64,000 nucleotides of DNA from CAVPFA01 sp963703655 (GCA_963703655.1 CAVPFA010000005.1:62001-126000); one strand, 5' to 3'; positions 8,183-18,191 are shown, numbered from the stretch's first letter. Notes: generated by a model not told the origin, from the letters alone. Numbers and translations are program-made.

Positions 8183-9877
8183 GTGACCAGCATGACATGG
8201 GGACGACGGCTGTTGGTGATCGGTACGGTGATCGCCATGGGCATCGGCGTCGCAACCACCGCCTATGGCTCGTCCTCGAGCAATGGCTCGTTCTCGAGCA
8301 AAGGCTCGTCCTCGAGCACGATCAACATCTCGGACGAGTACGGGGTCGCCTGGAACTGCCAGTTCAACCCGTACAGCGGCTCCGACCAGTTCGACTCGTA
8401 CGGGCCGATCTACGAAGAGCTCGTCTACGTGGACTCGCTCAAGAACGGGGCGACGACCCCGTGGCTGGCGACAGCCTGGGCCTGGTCCAACAGCGACAAG
8501 ACGCTCACCTTCACGATCAGGAGTGGCGTTAAGTGGTCCGACGGTGTCGCCTTCAGCGCCAAGGACGTGCTCTTCTCCTTCAACCTGCTGAAGAAGAACC
8601 CCGCGCTCGACCTCAACTGGGGACTGGACGGTGCTGAGCAGCGTGTCCGCCAAGGGATCAAACCAGGTCGTGTTCAAGTTCAAGAAGCCTGCGGTGCCGT
8701 ACTTCTACTACATCGCCGACGAGACGCCCATCGTGCCCAAGCACATTTGGTCGACCATCAAGGACCCGGTCACCTATCTCGACCCGGACCCGATCGGCAC
8801 CGGGCCGTATCTCTTGTCATACGTGCGACGGCGCCAACATCCAGTACAAGAAGAACCCCAACTACTGGCAGCACGGGCTTCCCCACATCGAAACGGTGAA
8901 CTTCCCCTCCTACCTGTCGAACAACGCGGCCAATGCCGACCTGACGAGCGGCGTCGACCAGTGGGGTTCGCAGTTCATCCCGAACATCAAGGCGTACTAC
9001 CTGTCGAAGAACCCGAACTACCACTACTGGTTCGAGCCCATCTACAACGTCAACATCTACATCAACCTCAAGAACTCGATCCTCTCCAATCTGCCAGTGA
9101 GGCAGGCGATGGCCTACGCCATCGACCGCCCGGCGGTCTCGAAGATCGGTGAGTCCGGTTACGAGCCGCCGTCGAACCAGACGAGCATCGTGAAGCCGAC
9201 CTTCTCGAGTTGGTACGACACGGCCCAGGCAGCCCAGCACGGCAACGCCTACGCCTACGACCCCGCCAAGGCGATCTCGATCCTGAAGGCCGCCGGCTAC
9301 AAGAAGGGCAGCAACGGCATCTTCGCCAAGGACGGCAAGCAGCTTTCCTTCACGATTATCAACAACGGCGGCTACTCCGACTGGGTGGCAGCCGTGAACG
9401 TCATCAGAGACCGACCTCAAAGCTGTCGGCATCTCGATCACCCCGGACAACCTCTCGGACACGACCTGGCTGTCCGACCTCTACACGGGTCGCTACGAGC
9501 TCGCCTACAACTGGGACTCGGGTGGGCCGACGCCCTACTACGAGCTGCGGGCACTGCTCTACTCGGGCAACACGGCGCCGATCGGCACGTCGGCCGCCGA
9601 TGACTGGGAGCGGTACATCAACCCCTCGACCGATGCCCTCTTCGCAGCGTACGCCTCGACGACGAGCGCCGCTGTCCAGCACACGGTCATCGACGAGCTC
9701 CAGAAGGTCATGCTCGACGACGTGCCGGTGATCCCGGTCACTGAGGCCGTCGACTGGTACCAGTACGACACCCAGAACATCGGGGGGTGGGTAACCCCGA
9801 GCAACCCGTACGCGCAGCCCAACCAGTACGCTGTGCCCGACTGGGGCGTCGTACTTTTGCACCTGTACGAAAAGTAG
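8183..9877 (+). pseudogene. ABC transporter family 5 (peptide-type) binding protein, frameshifted
   Basis: From a GTG at 8183 with a GGGGGAG site comes a signal peptide, a serine linker made by three 18-bp repeats (8267-8320) and then a family 5 extracellular binding protein. Readable signatures include YEELVYVD, FTIRSGVKWSDG and VRQAMAYAIDR. Three frame changes (near 8630, 8825 and 9410) are needed to read the protein through to the stop at 9875-9877. The full product would be about 560 residues, normal for the family. The downstream permease and ATPase genes are intact, so either the binding protein was recently lost or the breaks are sequencing errors. The natural substrate would be oligopeptides or similar small molecules. 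Confidence 0.8.
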
Positions 9878-9913
9878 CGTGCCGGCTCAGGCCCGAGCTG
9901 CAACGACGCCCGG

Positions 9914-10900
9914 GTGAGATTCATCGGACGGAGGCTGGCATTCTTCGTCTTCACGCTCTGGGCCGCGGTCACCCTCAACTTCCTGTTGCCGCGTCTCATG
10001 CCAGGCAACCCGGCCGAGGCCCTCCTGGCTCAGTACCCCCACCTCCAGCCGCAGGCGCTCCATGCCCTCACGACCCTCCTCGGAGGCGTTGGCCACCAGG
10101 GCCTGGCCACGCAGTACGCCGACTACTGGAAGGGGGTCGTGACATTCAACTTCGGCATCTCGATCACGACGAGCTTCGGCACTCCGGTACGGACCATGGT
10201 GCTGGACGCCTTGCCCTGGACCCTCGGACTGGTGGGCGTGACGACGGTCCTCGCCTTCGTCCTCGGAACCCTCATCGGGCTCGTGAGCGCCTGGCGGCGG
10301 GGCACCTGGCTCGACGCTGTCCTGCCGCCCATCGCCGTGATCGGGTTCGCACTCCCGTACTTCTGGGTCGGCCTGTTGCTCGTCTACATCTTCAGCGTGA
10401 CCCTCGGGTGGCTGCCATATGAAGACGCCTACAACGTCCTCACCACCACCCCGGCCTGGAACCTGAGCTTCATCGGCGACGTGCTGCAGCACGCGATCCT
10501 CCCGGGCATGACGATCATCATCACGCAAATCGGCTTGTGGATCCTCTTCATGAGGAACAACACGATCACGGTGCTCGCCGAGGACTATGTCCGCATGGCC
10601 CGGGCGAAAGGGCTCAAAAGCTGGAGGGTCATGTGGGCCTACGCGGGACGGAACGCCATCCTCCCCAATCTGACGGGCTTCGCCATGGCTCTCGGCTTCG
10701 TGGTGTCGGGGGCCATCCTCGTCGAGTACGTCTTCAACTACCCCGGACTCGGAAACCTCCTGCTGCGGGCGGTGGAGGGCCTCGACTACCCGCTCATGCA
10801 GGCCCTCTTCCTCCTCATCACGCTCGCCGTGCTGATCAGCCTGCTCTTCTGCGACGTACTCACGGCCATCCTCGACCCACGGACGAGAGAGTCCGTCTAA
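9914..10900 (+). CDS. ABC transporter permease, DppB/OppB type
   Basis: The protein has 328 residues starting at a GTG. The N-terminal membrane anchor is followed by a large external loop (residues ~30-100) and five further membrane segments. The cytoplasmic EAA loop is visible (EDYVRMARAKGL). Near the C-terminus lies the family-typical VEYVFNYPGLGNLL. It forms the membrane channel with the second permease domain encoded in the next gene and receives substrate from the binding protein encoded just upstream. Spacing to the neighbours is short (36 and 8 bases), so one operon is likely. Confidence 0.9.
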   Translation: MRFIGRRLAFFVFTLWAAVTLNFLLPRLMPGNPAEALLAQYPHLQPQALHALTTLLGGVGHQGLATQYADYWKGVVTFNFGISITTSFGTPVRTMVLDALPWTLGLVGVTTVLAFVLGTLIGLVSAWRRGTWLDAVLPPIAVIGFALPYFWVGLLLVYIFSVTLGWLPYEDAYNVLTTTPAWNLSFIGDVLQHAILPGMTIIITQIGLWILFMRNNTITVLAEDYVRMARAKGLKSWRVMWAYAGRNAILPNLTGFAMALGFVVSGAILVEYVFNYPGLGNLLLRAVEGLDYPLMQALFLLITLAVLISLLFCDVLTAILDPRTRESV

Positions 10901-10908
10901 CAGCCGCG

Positions 10909-13900
10909 ATGTCGAAGCCAGCCGACACGGACCACCCACTGCCACACGATGTGACGAGATACGACACTGCCGTCGCCGCCCAGAACGGGGATGGCGTCAA
11001 GGTCCCGGACGGGCCCGCCGAACGCCGGCGGCGCGGCAACATCTGGCAAGGCCTCCTCCACAATCGCAAGGCGAGGGTCGGCGCGGTCATGGTGCTGTTC
11101 TTTCTCGTGCTCGCGGTCTTCCCCGGTCAGATCGCTCCCTACAGTCCCAGCGCGGAGACCTTCGCGCAGAACCTCCCGCCCTCGGCGGCCCACTGGCTTG
11201 GCACGACATCCTTCGGCCAGGACATCTTCTCGCAGATCATCTGGGGGGCGCGCCAGACCCTCATCATTGCCTTCGCGGCCGGCGGCATCGCAACCTTCGT
11301 CGCCGTGCTCGTGGGAGTGGCGGCCGCCTACATCGGGGGCTTCACCGACGGCCTCCTCTCGACCCTCACCGACGTCCTGCTCGTCGTCCCCATCTTTCCG
11401 CTGTTCATCGTCATCGCCGCCTACCTGCGCAGCGCCGGTCTCCTCGACATCATCATCATCCTCGGCGCCCTCAACTGGTCCTACAGCGCCCGCCAGCTGC
11501 GCGTGCAAGCGCTTTCGATGCGGAACCGGGACTTCCTCAAGGCGGCCGGGGTCCGGGGCGAGCGCGCCGGGTACATCATCGCGGCCGAGATGCTGCCGTC
11601 GATGAGCTCCCTCATCGTGGCGGCATTCTGTCTCAACGCCGTCTTCGCCGTGCTGACCGCCGCCGGGCTCCAGTTCATCGGGCTCGGCAACCCAAATGCC
11701 CAGAGCTGGGGTACCATGCTCTACTGGGCCTATCAGCAGGCGGCGCTCCAGTCGGGGCTGGCCCTATGGGCGATCATGCCGGGCGTTTGCATCGCCCTCT
11801 TCGGAGGGTCGCTCGCCCTGATCAACTTCGCCTTCGACGAGATCTCCAACCCGGCGCTGCGGCCCGTCCGCCGCATGTCGCGCCGACGCGTGGCTCTCGC
11901 CGGTCCCGCCCAAGACCGGGACGCGGTCGCCCCCGAGTGTGGAGAGAGACCTACTACGGCTCGTCCGTCACCCGGGGTCTCCTGGAGCGCTCGTGAGACC
12001 GACGTCGCGCGGGAGACCGACGGTGGGGGCACCTCTTCGTCGTCGGGCCAGCTGCTGGAGGTCCGCAACCTCTCGGTCGCCTACGCCACCGACAACGGAC
12101 CGGTCGTGGCCGTCGACAATGTCGACCTCGACCTCGACCGTGGAGAGTTCCTCGCCGTCGTCGGTGAATCCGGTTGTGGCAAGTCGACGCTCGTGTTCGC
12201 CATCAGCCAGCTGCTCACCCCACCCGCCGGCATCATTAGCGGGAGCGTCGCCTTCCGCGGTCAAGAGATGGCCCAAATGAGCAACAAGCAGCTCCGCCAC
12301 ATCCGCTGGCGGGACTTCTCGGTCGTAATGCAGAGCGCCATGAACGCCCTCAACCCGGTGATGACGGTGGGCCAGCAGATGCGCGACGCCTGCAAGGCGC
12401 ATTCGGCGATGACGAACGAGGAGATCGCCAAGCGGTCGGCCGAAGTGCTGCGCCTCGTCTCGATCGACCCACTCCACCTCGGTAGCTATCCGCACCAGCT
12501 CTCAGGCGGCATGCGCCAGCGCGCCATGATCGCCATGTCACTCCTGTTCACACCCGACCTCGTGGTCATGGACGAGCCAACCTCTGCCCTCGATGTCGTC
12601 GGCCAGCGCTCCCTCATGCGCCAGGTCAAGGAGCTGCAGGACCGACTGGGCTTCGCCGTGATCTTCGTCACCCACGACATCGCGCTCGTGAGCCACTTCT
12701 CGGACCGCCTCATGGTCATGTACGCCGGGCAGGTGGCGGAGCTTGGCGCCACGTTGACGCTCTTCGAAACCCCGCGCCACCCCTACGCTCGCGCCCTGCT
12801 CGAGGCGTACCCCTCGATCCGGGGCGAGAAGGTTGCCCTCACGGGCATTGCCGGCTCCCCACCGAATCTCCTCTCGCCCCCACCCGGGTGCCGCTTCGAG
12901 CCTCGCTGTGCAGACGCGCTGCCCGAGTGCACCGTTGTCGAGCCGCCGATCTACCAGGTGGGCGGGTCTGAGGTCCGGTGCCTGCTCTACCGACAGGCCG
13001 AGGCTGGGACGGGAAGTCTCGCCAGCCCTACCGTCCGAGAGAGGGGCGACGGCGCAGCGCTCGTCGGCGCTGGATCGCAGATCGTGTCACCGCCCGAGCC
13101 GCTACCGCAGACGAGCGGCGCTCCACCGCTTGCGCCTCAGCCGGTCGGCGACGGCGAAGCCGAGCTCCCGCTCCTCGAGGTGTCCGGCCTGAGCCGGAAC
13201 TTCGGGCTGCGGGGCTTCCGGTCCAAGAAGCTCCTCCACGCCGTCGACGATGTCAGCTTCACGATCGGCCGGCGCGAGATCGTCGCGTTGGTGGGCGAGA
13301 GCGGGAGCGGCAAGACCACGATCGCCCAGCTGCTCGCGATGGTCTACCGGCCGAGCTCGGGGGATGTTCGCTTCGACGGCAAGCCGGTCGGTGCCATCAA
13401 GGGGCGGAGGGCGAAGTTGGCGTACCGCGGCGAGGTCCCGATGGTCTTCCAGGACCCGTACAGCGCCATCAACCCTTCCTACCGGGTGTCGCACGGGATC
13501 AGACGGGCGATCAAGCTGCACCGACCGGACCTCGATGCATCCGCCCAGCGTTCCGAGGCGACCCGGGTGATGGAGGCCGTAGGCCTCGAGCCGGCCGAGG
13601 CGATGCTCAACAAGTACCCCTACGAGCTGAGCGGTGGCCAGCGGCAGCGTATCGGTTTCGCCCAGGCGCTCGTGCTCCGTCCGAAGCTCATCCTCGCCGA
13701 CGAGCCGGTCTCGATGCTCGACGTCTCTATCCGGGTCGGCGTCCTCAACCTCATGGCTGAGCTGCGGAAACGGGAGGGCGTCTCCATCCTCTACATCACC
13801 CACGACCTCGCCTCGGCCCGATACATCGCCGACCGGATCATCGTCATGTATGCCGGCCACGTCGTCGAGGTCGGCCCGACCGACCAGCTCTTGGCCGCGC

Positions 13901-14163
13901 CCCGCCATCCCTACACCGAGCTCCTCTTATCGGCGGTGCCCGATCCCCGCAACCCCCTCGACGAATCCGCCACGCCCGACGCCGGCGAGCCCCCGAGGGT
14001 CGTGGACCCGCTGCCAGGGTGCCGATTCCAGCCCCGCTGCCCTTACGCCATCGAGGAGTGCAAGACCGTCACGCCTCAGCTCGGCGAGGTGGCGCCGAGC
14101 CAGCTTGCCGCCTGCCACGTGGCCCTCGCCGAGGCCCGTCGGACGAGCCTCGTCCCGGCCTGA
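10909..14163 (+). CDS. Fused ABC transporter: DppC permease + DppD ATPase + DppF ATPase
   Basis: One frame of 1084 codons encodes three normally separate subunits. Residues ~35-320 are a DppC/OppC permease (external loop with LGTTSFGQDIFSQ, then the EAA loop). After a 60-residue hydrophilic linker, ATPase 1 has Walker A GESGCGKST (~419), signature LSGGMRQR (~530) and the oligopeptide-ABC C-terminal cysteine motif (GCRFEPRC). After a second, proline-rich linker, ATPase 2 has Walker A GESGSGKTT (~796), LSGGQRQR (~906) and GCRFQPRC. The linkers contain no good internal start with a ribosome binding site. Permease-ATPase fusions are known in actinobacteria; the triple arrangement is less usual. 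It should power peptide or nickel-type uptake with the DppB-like permease. Confidence 0.88.
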   Translation: MSKPADTDHPLPHDVTRYDTAVAAQNGDGVKVPDGPAERRRRGNIWQGLLHNRKARVGAVMVLFFLVLAVFPGQIAPYSPSAETFAQNLPPSAAHWLGTTSFGQDIFSQIIWGARQTLIIAFAAGGIATFVAVLVGVAAAYIGGFTDGLLSTLTDVLLVVPIFPLFIVIAAYLRSAGLLDIIIILGALNWSYSARQLRVQALSMRNRDFLKAAGVRGERAGYIIAAEMLPSMSSLIVAAFCLNAVFAVLTAAGLQFIGLGNPNAQSWGTMLYWAYQQAALQSGLALWAIMPGVCIALFGGSLALINFAFDEISNPALRPVRRMSRRRVALAGPAQDRDAVAPECGERPTTARPSPGVSWSARETDVARETDGGGTSSSSGQLLEVRNLSVAYATDNGPVVAVDNVDLDLDRGEFLAVVGESGCGKSTLVFAISQLLTPPAGIISGSVAFRGQEMAQMSNKQLRHIRWRDFSVVMQSAMNALNPVMTVGQQMRDACKAHSAMTNEEIAKRSAEVLRLVSIDPLHLGSYPHQLSGGMRQRAMIAMSLLFTPDLVVMDEPTSALDVVGQRSLMRQVKELQDRLGFAVIFVTHDIALVSHFSDRLMVMYAGQVAELGATLTLFETPRHPYARALLEAYPSIRGEKVALTGIAGSPPNLLSPPPGCRFEPRCADALPECTVVEPPIYQVGGSEVRCLLYRQAEAGTGSLASPTVRERGDGAALVGAGSQIVSPPEPLPQTSGAPPLAPQPVGDGEAELPLLEVSGLSRNFGLRGFRSKKLLHAVDDVSFTIGRREIVALVGESGSGKTTIAQLLAMVYRPSSGDVRFDGKPVGAIKGRRAKLAYRGEVPMVFQDPYSAINPSYRVSHGIRRAIKLHRPDLDASAQRSEATRVMEAVGLEPAEAMLNKYPYELSGGQRQRIGFAQALVLRPKLILADEPVSMLDVSIRVGVLNLMAELRKREGVSILYITHDLASARYIADRIIVMYAGHVVEVGPTDQLLAAPRHPYTELLLSAVPDPRNPLDESATPDAGEPPRVVDPLPGCRFQPRCPYAIEECKTVTPQLGEVAPSQLAACHVALAEARRTSLVPA

Positions 14164-14208
14164 ACGAAGACCACCGCGAATATGAGGAAGCCGGCCAGCA
14201 GCGGGCTC

Positions 14209-14408
14209 TCACTCCCCCACCACCATCTTGAACCCGACGCCCCGCAGCGTCTCGATCAGATCGGGCTGACCGAGCTTCTTGCGGAGCGAGGCGACGTGAA
14301 CATCCATCATCTTGTCGCGACGCGATCGACTTGGAAGCCCTCGCGCTCGAGACCTTGCACAAGGAGCACGGCGATCGCGTCGTCGTCTCCCACCGGGAGA
14401 AGCCGCAC
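14209..14408 (-). pseudogene. OmpR-type response regulator with internal deletion
   Basis: From a GTG at 14408 the start of a receiver domain is readable (LPVGDDDAIAVLLVQGLEREG), giving the acidic pocket. After about 33 codons it jumps, out of frame, into the last 35 codons of a winged-helix domain (DKMMDVHVASLRKKLGQPDL then TLRGVGFKMV). The middle of the receiver, the linker and most of the DNA-binding domain are gone. The two ends are joined at a GCGACAAG/CGCGACAAG-like overlap, suggesting deletion between short repeats. It is not functional. Confidence 0.75.
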
Positions 14409-14612
14409 TTTCAAGCTCGCTTTCCCTCCGTTGGTGCCGGGACAGCTCTTAGCAAGCCTTTCTTATCCCCTGTGCGCGCTACCCGCGCGAATCGCTTCGC
14501 CCGCCGGCAACGCGACCGAGTTCCCGGGGAATCCGTACCCGAGGGCGCGTCCGGCTCGAGCTGGCGGTGCAACACTGCCTCCGGTAGCTCGATGAGCGAG
14601 GTGACAGCAGCA

Positions 14613-15434
14613 ATGCAGACAGTCACGCGGGGCTGGCGACGCGCTGGCGCTTGTTTCTCGTCACGGGCATCGTCGCGACCCTGACGGCCCAGCCATTTGC
14701 GGCGAGTGCCGCAACTCGACCGGGCTCGACGCCTTCGCGCGCGGCACCTTCAGTGGCGCAGTTCCCTGGCAAGGTGTCCGTGGGTGGGCGAATCACTCCG
14801 GCACAAGGCGACTCCACAGCAGCTGGCCGACCAAATCGTAAAACGCATGACTCTCGCTGAGAAGCTCGGCATGGTCGAGCTCTCCACCTTGGGCAAGATC
14901 CAGAGCAGAGACGACGGGCCCCCGGGCTGTGCATCCCCCCGATCACCCTCGTCGACGGACCTGATGGCATAGCGAACGGATACCATCGCGTCACCCAGCT
15001 CCCGGCCTCGATCGCGCTCGCCGCGACCTCCGACCCCGCGACTCGCCTACTACTACGGTCAGATCCTCGGCAACGAAGCGCGCGCCAAGGGATTCGACGC
15101 CATCCGGGCGCCCGAGCTCAACCTGGCCAGGGTGTCGCAAAGCGGTCGCACATACGAGGCCTTTGGCGAGGACCCGCTCCTCAGCGCGGTGATGGGCGTG
15201 GCCGATGTGGACGGGATCCAGTCACGCGACGTGATGTCCGACGCGAAGCATTTCACCGCCTACACCCAGGAGACGTTCCGGCTGAACCTCCGCGAGGTCG
15301 TCCCCGGGCGCGCACTGCAGGAGCTGTACGACCGTCCGTTCGAGGCTGTCGTCACCCAGGCGCACGTGGCGTCGCTGATGTGCGCCGATGGCGCGCTGAA
15401 CGGTGTGAACGACTGCTCGAACCCGAGCCTTTAA
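14613..15434 (+). pseudogene. GH3 beta-glucosidase, truncated and frameshifted
   Basis: A signal-peptide-like stretch (RWRLFLVTGIVATLTAQPFA) is followed by the N-terminal GH3 barrel: MTLAEKLGMVELSTLG, then the ITLVDGPDGIANGY segment in another frame, then ARAKGFDAIRAPELN, the typical RTYEAFGEDPLL and DAKHFTAY in the last frame. At least three shifts are needed, and the frame stops at 15434 shortly after the VTQAHVASLMCADGALNGV region that normally precedes the nucleophile Asp. The C-terminal domain is absent. It would have been a secreted glucan- or chitobiose-processing enzyme; the intact hexosaminidase gene converges on it from the right. Confidence 0.7.
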
Positions 15435-15443
15435 AACCTCCGG

Positions 15444-17081
15444 TCAGGGTGACCAGGTGGCCGCCTGGCCCGGGTTGGGGCCCTCGAGCGGTCTGTAGTT
15501 CACCCCGAGCGCCTGCAGTCGAGCCAGGTGCGCGGCGAGGCGCGGCTCGAATTCGCTCCACTCGCGCCCGGCCGGCGACCAGACAACCTCGGCGAAAGCG
15601 CACGCTCGGGGGAAGTACATGTACTCCGCATGTGCGGGATCGGGCACGTACTCGGTCCAGAGCTGGCACTGGGCGCCGAGCAGGCGGCCCTGTTGCCCGG
15701 CCGAGAGCGCCCCCGGCGCAGGCTCGAACTCGTAGACGTTCTCAGTGCTCGTGGCCGCGCGGATCGCTAGCGGCTCGCGCGGGTCGTCGGCGTAGGCGAC
15801 ATCCAGGTAGAGCCGTTGCTGGGGCGCCACGATCACGTCGTGACCGGCCTCGAGCGCCCGCATGCCGCGGTCGGGTCCTTGCCAGGCGATGATCGCCGAG
15901 CCCTTCGGAGCTCCGAGCTCGAGGATCTCGTCCCATCCGATGAGCGCGCGTCCCTTGCTGTCGAGAAACTCCGCCAAATGACCCGTAAACCACGCCTGCA
16001 AAAAGCCGGCGTTCTCCAGGCCGAGCTCGCGCATCAGCATGCGCGCCCGGGCGCTCGCCTCCCACTCTCCGATCGGGCACTCGTCCCCGCCGACGTGGAC
16101 GTATCTCGAGGGGAAGACCTCCATCACCTCCTCGAGCACGTCGCGACAGAACTGCACTGTCGACTCCTCGACGTTGAGGACGTGCTCAGAGATGCCCCAA
16201 GCGGTCCGCACCTCGAGGCGCTCATCGGAATTGCCAAGCTCGGGATAGGCGGCGATCGCGGCCTGAACGTGTCCGGGCAGGTCGATCTCCGGTACGACCG
16301 TGACGTGGCGCCGGGCCGCGTACGCCACGAGCTCCGCCAAGTCGTCCTTGGAGTAGAAGCCGCCGTGCGGGACGCCGTCAAAGCGATGCTCGGAAGCATG
16401 CCCGGCGCTCGACTCGCGGCGCCACGCCCCGACCTCGGTGAGCCGAGGCCATCTGTCGACGGGAAACCGCCAACCCTGGTCGTCGGTGAGGTGGAGATGG
16501 AGGACGTTCAGCTTGTGGAACGAGATCAGATCGACGAGCCTGAGCAGGAACTCCTTGGGCATGAAGTGCCGCGAGACGTCCAGAAGGACGCCCCGCCAGG
16601 AGAAGCGGGGCCAGTCCTCGATCTCGATCGCCTCCACCTCCAAAGTGGCGACGGTACGGACCGGGGCCCGTCGAAGCACGGCCACGGGCAGCAGCTGGAG
16701 AAGCGAGCGGGAGCCGTAGAAGACGCCTGCGGTCCCTGATCCGGTGATGGCGACGCCGTCCGGACCGGCTCGCAAGCGGTACCTCTCCTCTGACCGCACC
16801 GTTGCTGGCGAGGTCTGTCCCGGCTCGCGCACGACCTCGAGCCGGACCGTCCCGTTCGCGCCCTGCGACCCCAGCGGTGCGAGCTCGATCCGCCAGCCCG
16901 TCGCAGCTTCGAGCTCGGAGCGCAGCAGCGTGCCGACTTGTTCGCAAGCTGAGTCACAGGCGATCACCATCCCGTCGGAGAGCCGGGCCGGCTCGTCACC
17001 CCTCCGGCGCTGGAACGCCGGGCGCGGGATCACCTGGCTGCCTCTGCACGCGTGCTCCCGGGTCGACCGGCGACCTGGCAC
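15444..17081 (-). CDS. Beta-N-acetylhexosaminidase, GH20
   Basis: The protein has 545 residues if the first ATG is used. A GH20 N-terminal alpha/beta domain (residues ~40-150) precedes the TIM barrel. The barrel shows SWRGVLLDVSRHFM, the HLTDDQGWR motif, VPEIDLPGH and the catalytic Asp-Glu pair in HVGGDE (~330), plus tryptophans of the substrate pocket. It removes terminal N-acetylglucosamine or -galactosamine from chitin or peptidoglycan fragments. No signal peptide is visible at the chosen start; the first 35 residues are arginine-rich, so a start further in is possible (a GTG at about residue 17). The enzyme is probably cytoplasmic and acts on imported oligosaccharides. Confidence 0.88.
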   Translation of the reverse strand: MPGRRSTREHACRGSQVIPRPAFQRRRGDEPARLSDGMVIACDSACEQVGTLLRSELEAATGWRIELAPLGSQGANGTVRLEVVREPGQTSPATVRSEERYRLRAGPDGVAITGSGTAGVFYGSRSLLQLLPVAVLRRAPVRTVATLEVEAIEIEDWPRFSWRGVLLDVSRHFMPKEFLLRLVDLISFHKLNVLHLHLTDDQGWRFPVDRWPRLTEVGAWRRESSAGHASEHRFDGVPHGGFYSKDDLAELVAYAARRHVTVVPEIDLPGHVQAAIAAYPELGNSDERLEVRTAWGISEHVLNVEESTVQFCRDVLEEVMEVFPSRYVHVGGDECPIGEWEASARARMLMRELGLENAGFLQAWFTGHLAEFLDSKGRALIGWDEILELGAPKGSAIIAWQGPDRGMRALEAGHDVIVAPQQRLYLDVAYADDPREPLAIRAATSTENVYEFEPAPGALSAGQQGRLLGAQCQLWTEYVPDPAHAEYMYFPRACAFAEVVWSPAGREWSEFEPRLAAHLARLQALGVNYRPLEGPNPGQAATWSP

Positions 17082-17247
17082 GCGGCGAGGTGACCGGGGT
17101 CGTCGATCTCCTCGAGCCCCAACACGATCTGCACTCCGGTCCCCTCTCCCCCGACGGAAACTATTAGTCCATCAGACCTGGCTGCCTCGCGGCGGGGCTT
17201 TGAGCGCGCATGGCTTCGAGCTCTCGAACGCGCCTGAGTGCCCTCCC

Positions 17248-17500
17248 TCAGCCGAGAATGAGGCGGTCGATCAAGAGCGACTGGATCGAGCGTCCGATCG
17301 GGCCCTCCTCGTCCCAGAGCCGGCTCTCGGTGATCCCGATCCCCTGCGACTCAGCTGAGGTGCGCGACTCGAGGCCAACCCACTCCCCCACCGGAAGGCG
17401 GCTGACATGGATCGTCAGGTCCGGGTTGATGAACAACCAGTCGCCAACTGAGCGGTGAGCTGACGCCATTGCCGAAACCCGCCGCCGCCGCGACGCGTTC
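17248..17500 (-). pseudogene. Acyl-CoA thioesterase (hotdog), C-terminal fragment
   Basis: The readable C-terminus (FINPDLTIHVSRLPVGEWV, then RTSAESQGIGITESRLWDEE and GPIGRSIQSLL) matches the second hotdog repeat of TesB-like thioesterases. Upstream the frame breaks near 17450 and nothing earlier is recognisable, so the N-terminal two thirds are lost. It lies just outside the left end of the putative tRNA-Ala island and may have been cut when the island formed. Confidence 0.6.
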
Positions 17501-17648
17501 GAACGGTGAGGGGGTCTCGCGCCGATGACCAGCACCCTAAGGCGCTTGCGAACCCCCGTCCTCGCTTGTGTGGCTACATTTTTGGCTACATTCGCAATGG
17601 GCCGGCACGTTAGCCAGAGGAACGCACTGCTTGTGATCAGGATATTGT

Positions 17649-17757
17649 TGGTGGAGGCGAAGGTGTCTGGCCACGTGGAGGCGAAGGTGGAGGCGAAGGT
17701 GGAGGCGAAGGTGTCTGAGGCGAAGGGACTCGAACCCTCGGACCTCCTGACTGCCAG
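17649..17757. repeat. Left attachment site: tRNA-Ala 3' fragment with tandem 12-bp copies
   Basis: Positions 17717-17757 are 41 bases identical to 53066-53106, the 3' half of the intact tRNA-Ala gene, in the same orientation. Directly before it the 12-base unit GTGGAGGCGAAG, which is the extreme 3' end of the same tRNA, occurs at 17651, 17675, 17687 and 17699. The first copy also matches the CCA end (TGGTGGAGGCGAAGG at 17649-17663). Integrases that use tRNA genes leave exactly this kind of direct repeat at the far end of the insert. The repeated termini suggest several integration or excision events at one site. Confidence 0.75.
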
Positions 17758-17857
17758 GTAGATCGGCTTGAGCGCCATACCAAGCCTGGGCATCCCCTGC
17801 TCGTCAACGAGCGCTACGGCCAAAGTTAGACGGTCTTGAGATAGCCAGCGGTTCGGG

Positions 17858-18191
17858 CCATCGTGCCCGTACGCGGGAGGCTCTCGCCGTGGAGCGGGCG
17901 CAGGGCGTTCGTCTTGGTCGTTCGACGGTGCTCGGCGCCGATGTCGCCACTCCCATTGTGACGGCTCATAAGGCGGGAGCGAGTTGGAGTGCAATCGCCC
18001 GGCAGTTCAACGAGGAATGCGTCGCCACGGCGCGGGCGCGGTGGCATCCGTCGACCGTTCTGCCCATCGTGCTCGCGCACGCGCAGAGGAGGTCTCGTAG
18101 CGCTCGCGTGGCCCGCGATGTCGGCATACCGGTCATGGGGAATCTATCGGCAGTCGAGAGGCCGCTCCGCCTAGAACGACACCTTTCCTGA
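17858..18191 (+). pseudogene. Serine recombinase (resolvase type), C-terminal fragment
   Basis: The frame carries RTREALAVERAQGVRLGRST followed by ATPIVTAHKAGASWSAIARQ and RWHPSTV, which is the end of the catalytic domain and the helix-turn-helix of serine recombinases of the resolvase/invertase or small IS607-like type. The N-terminal catalytic Ser region is absent. The last 30 codons are not family-like. It sits 100 bases inside the island's left end. Confidence 0.65.

Noticed and set aside
9887..10945. 352-codon minus-strand frame
   Set aside because: Antisense to the DppB-type permease, with a His/Asp/Glu/Arg-rich composition typical of GC-rich shadow frames.
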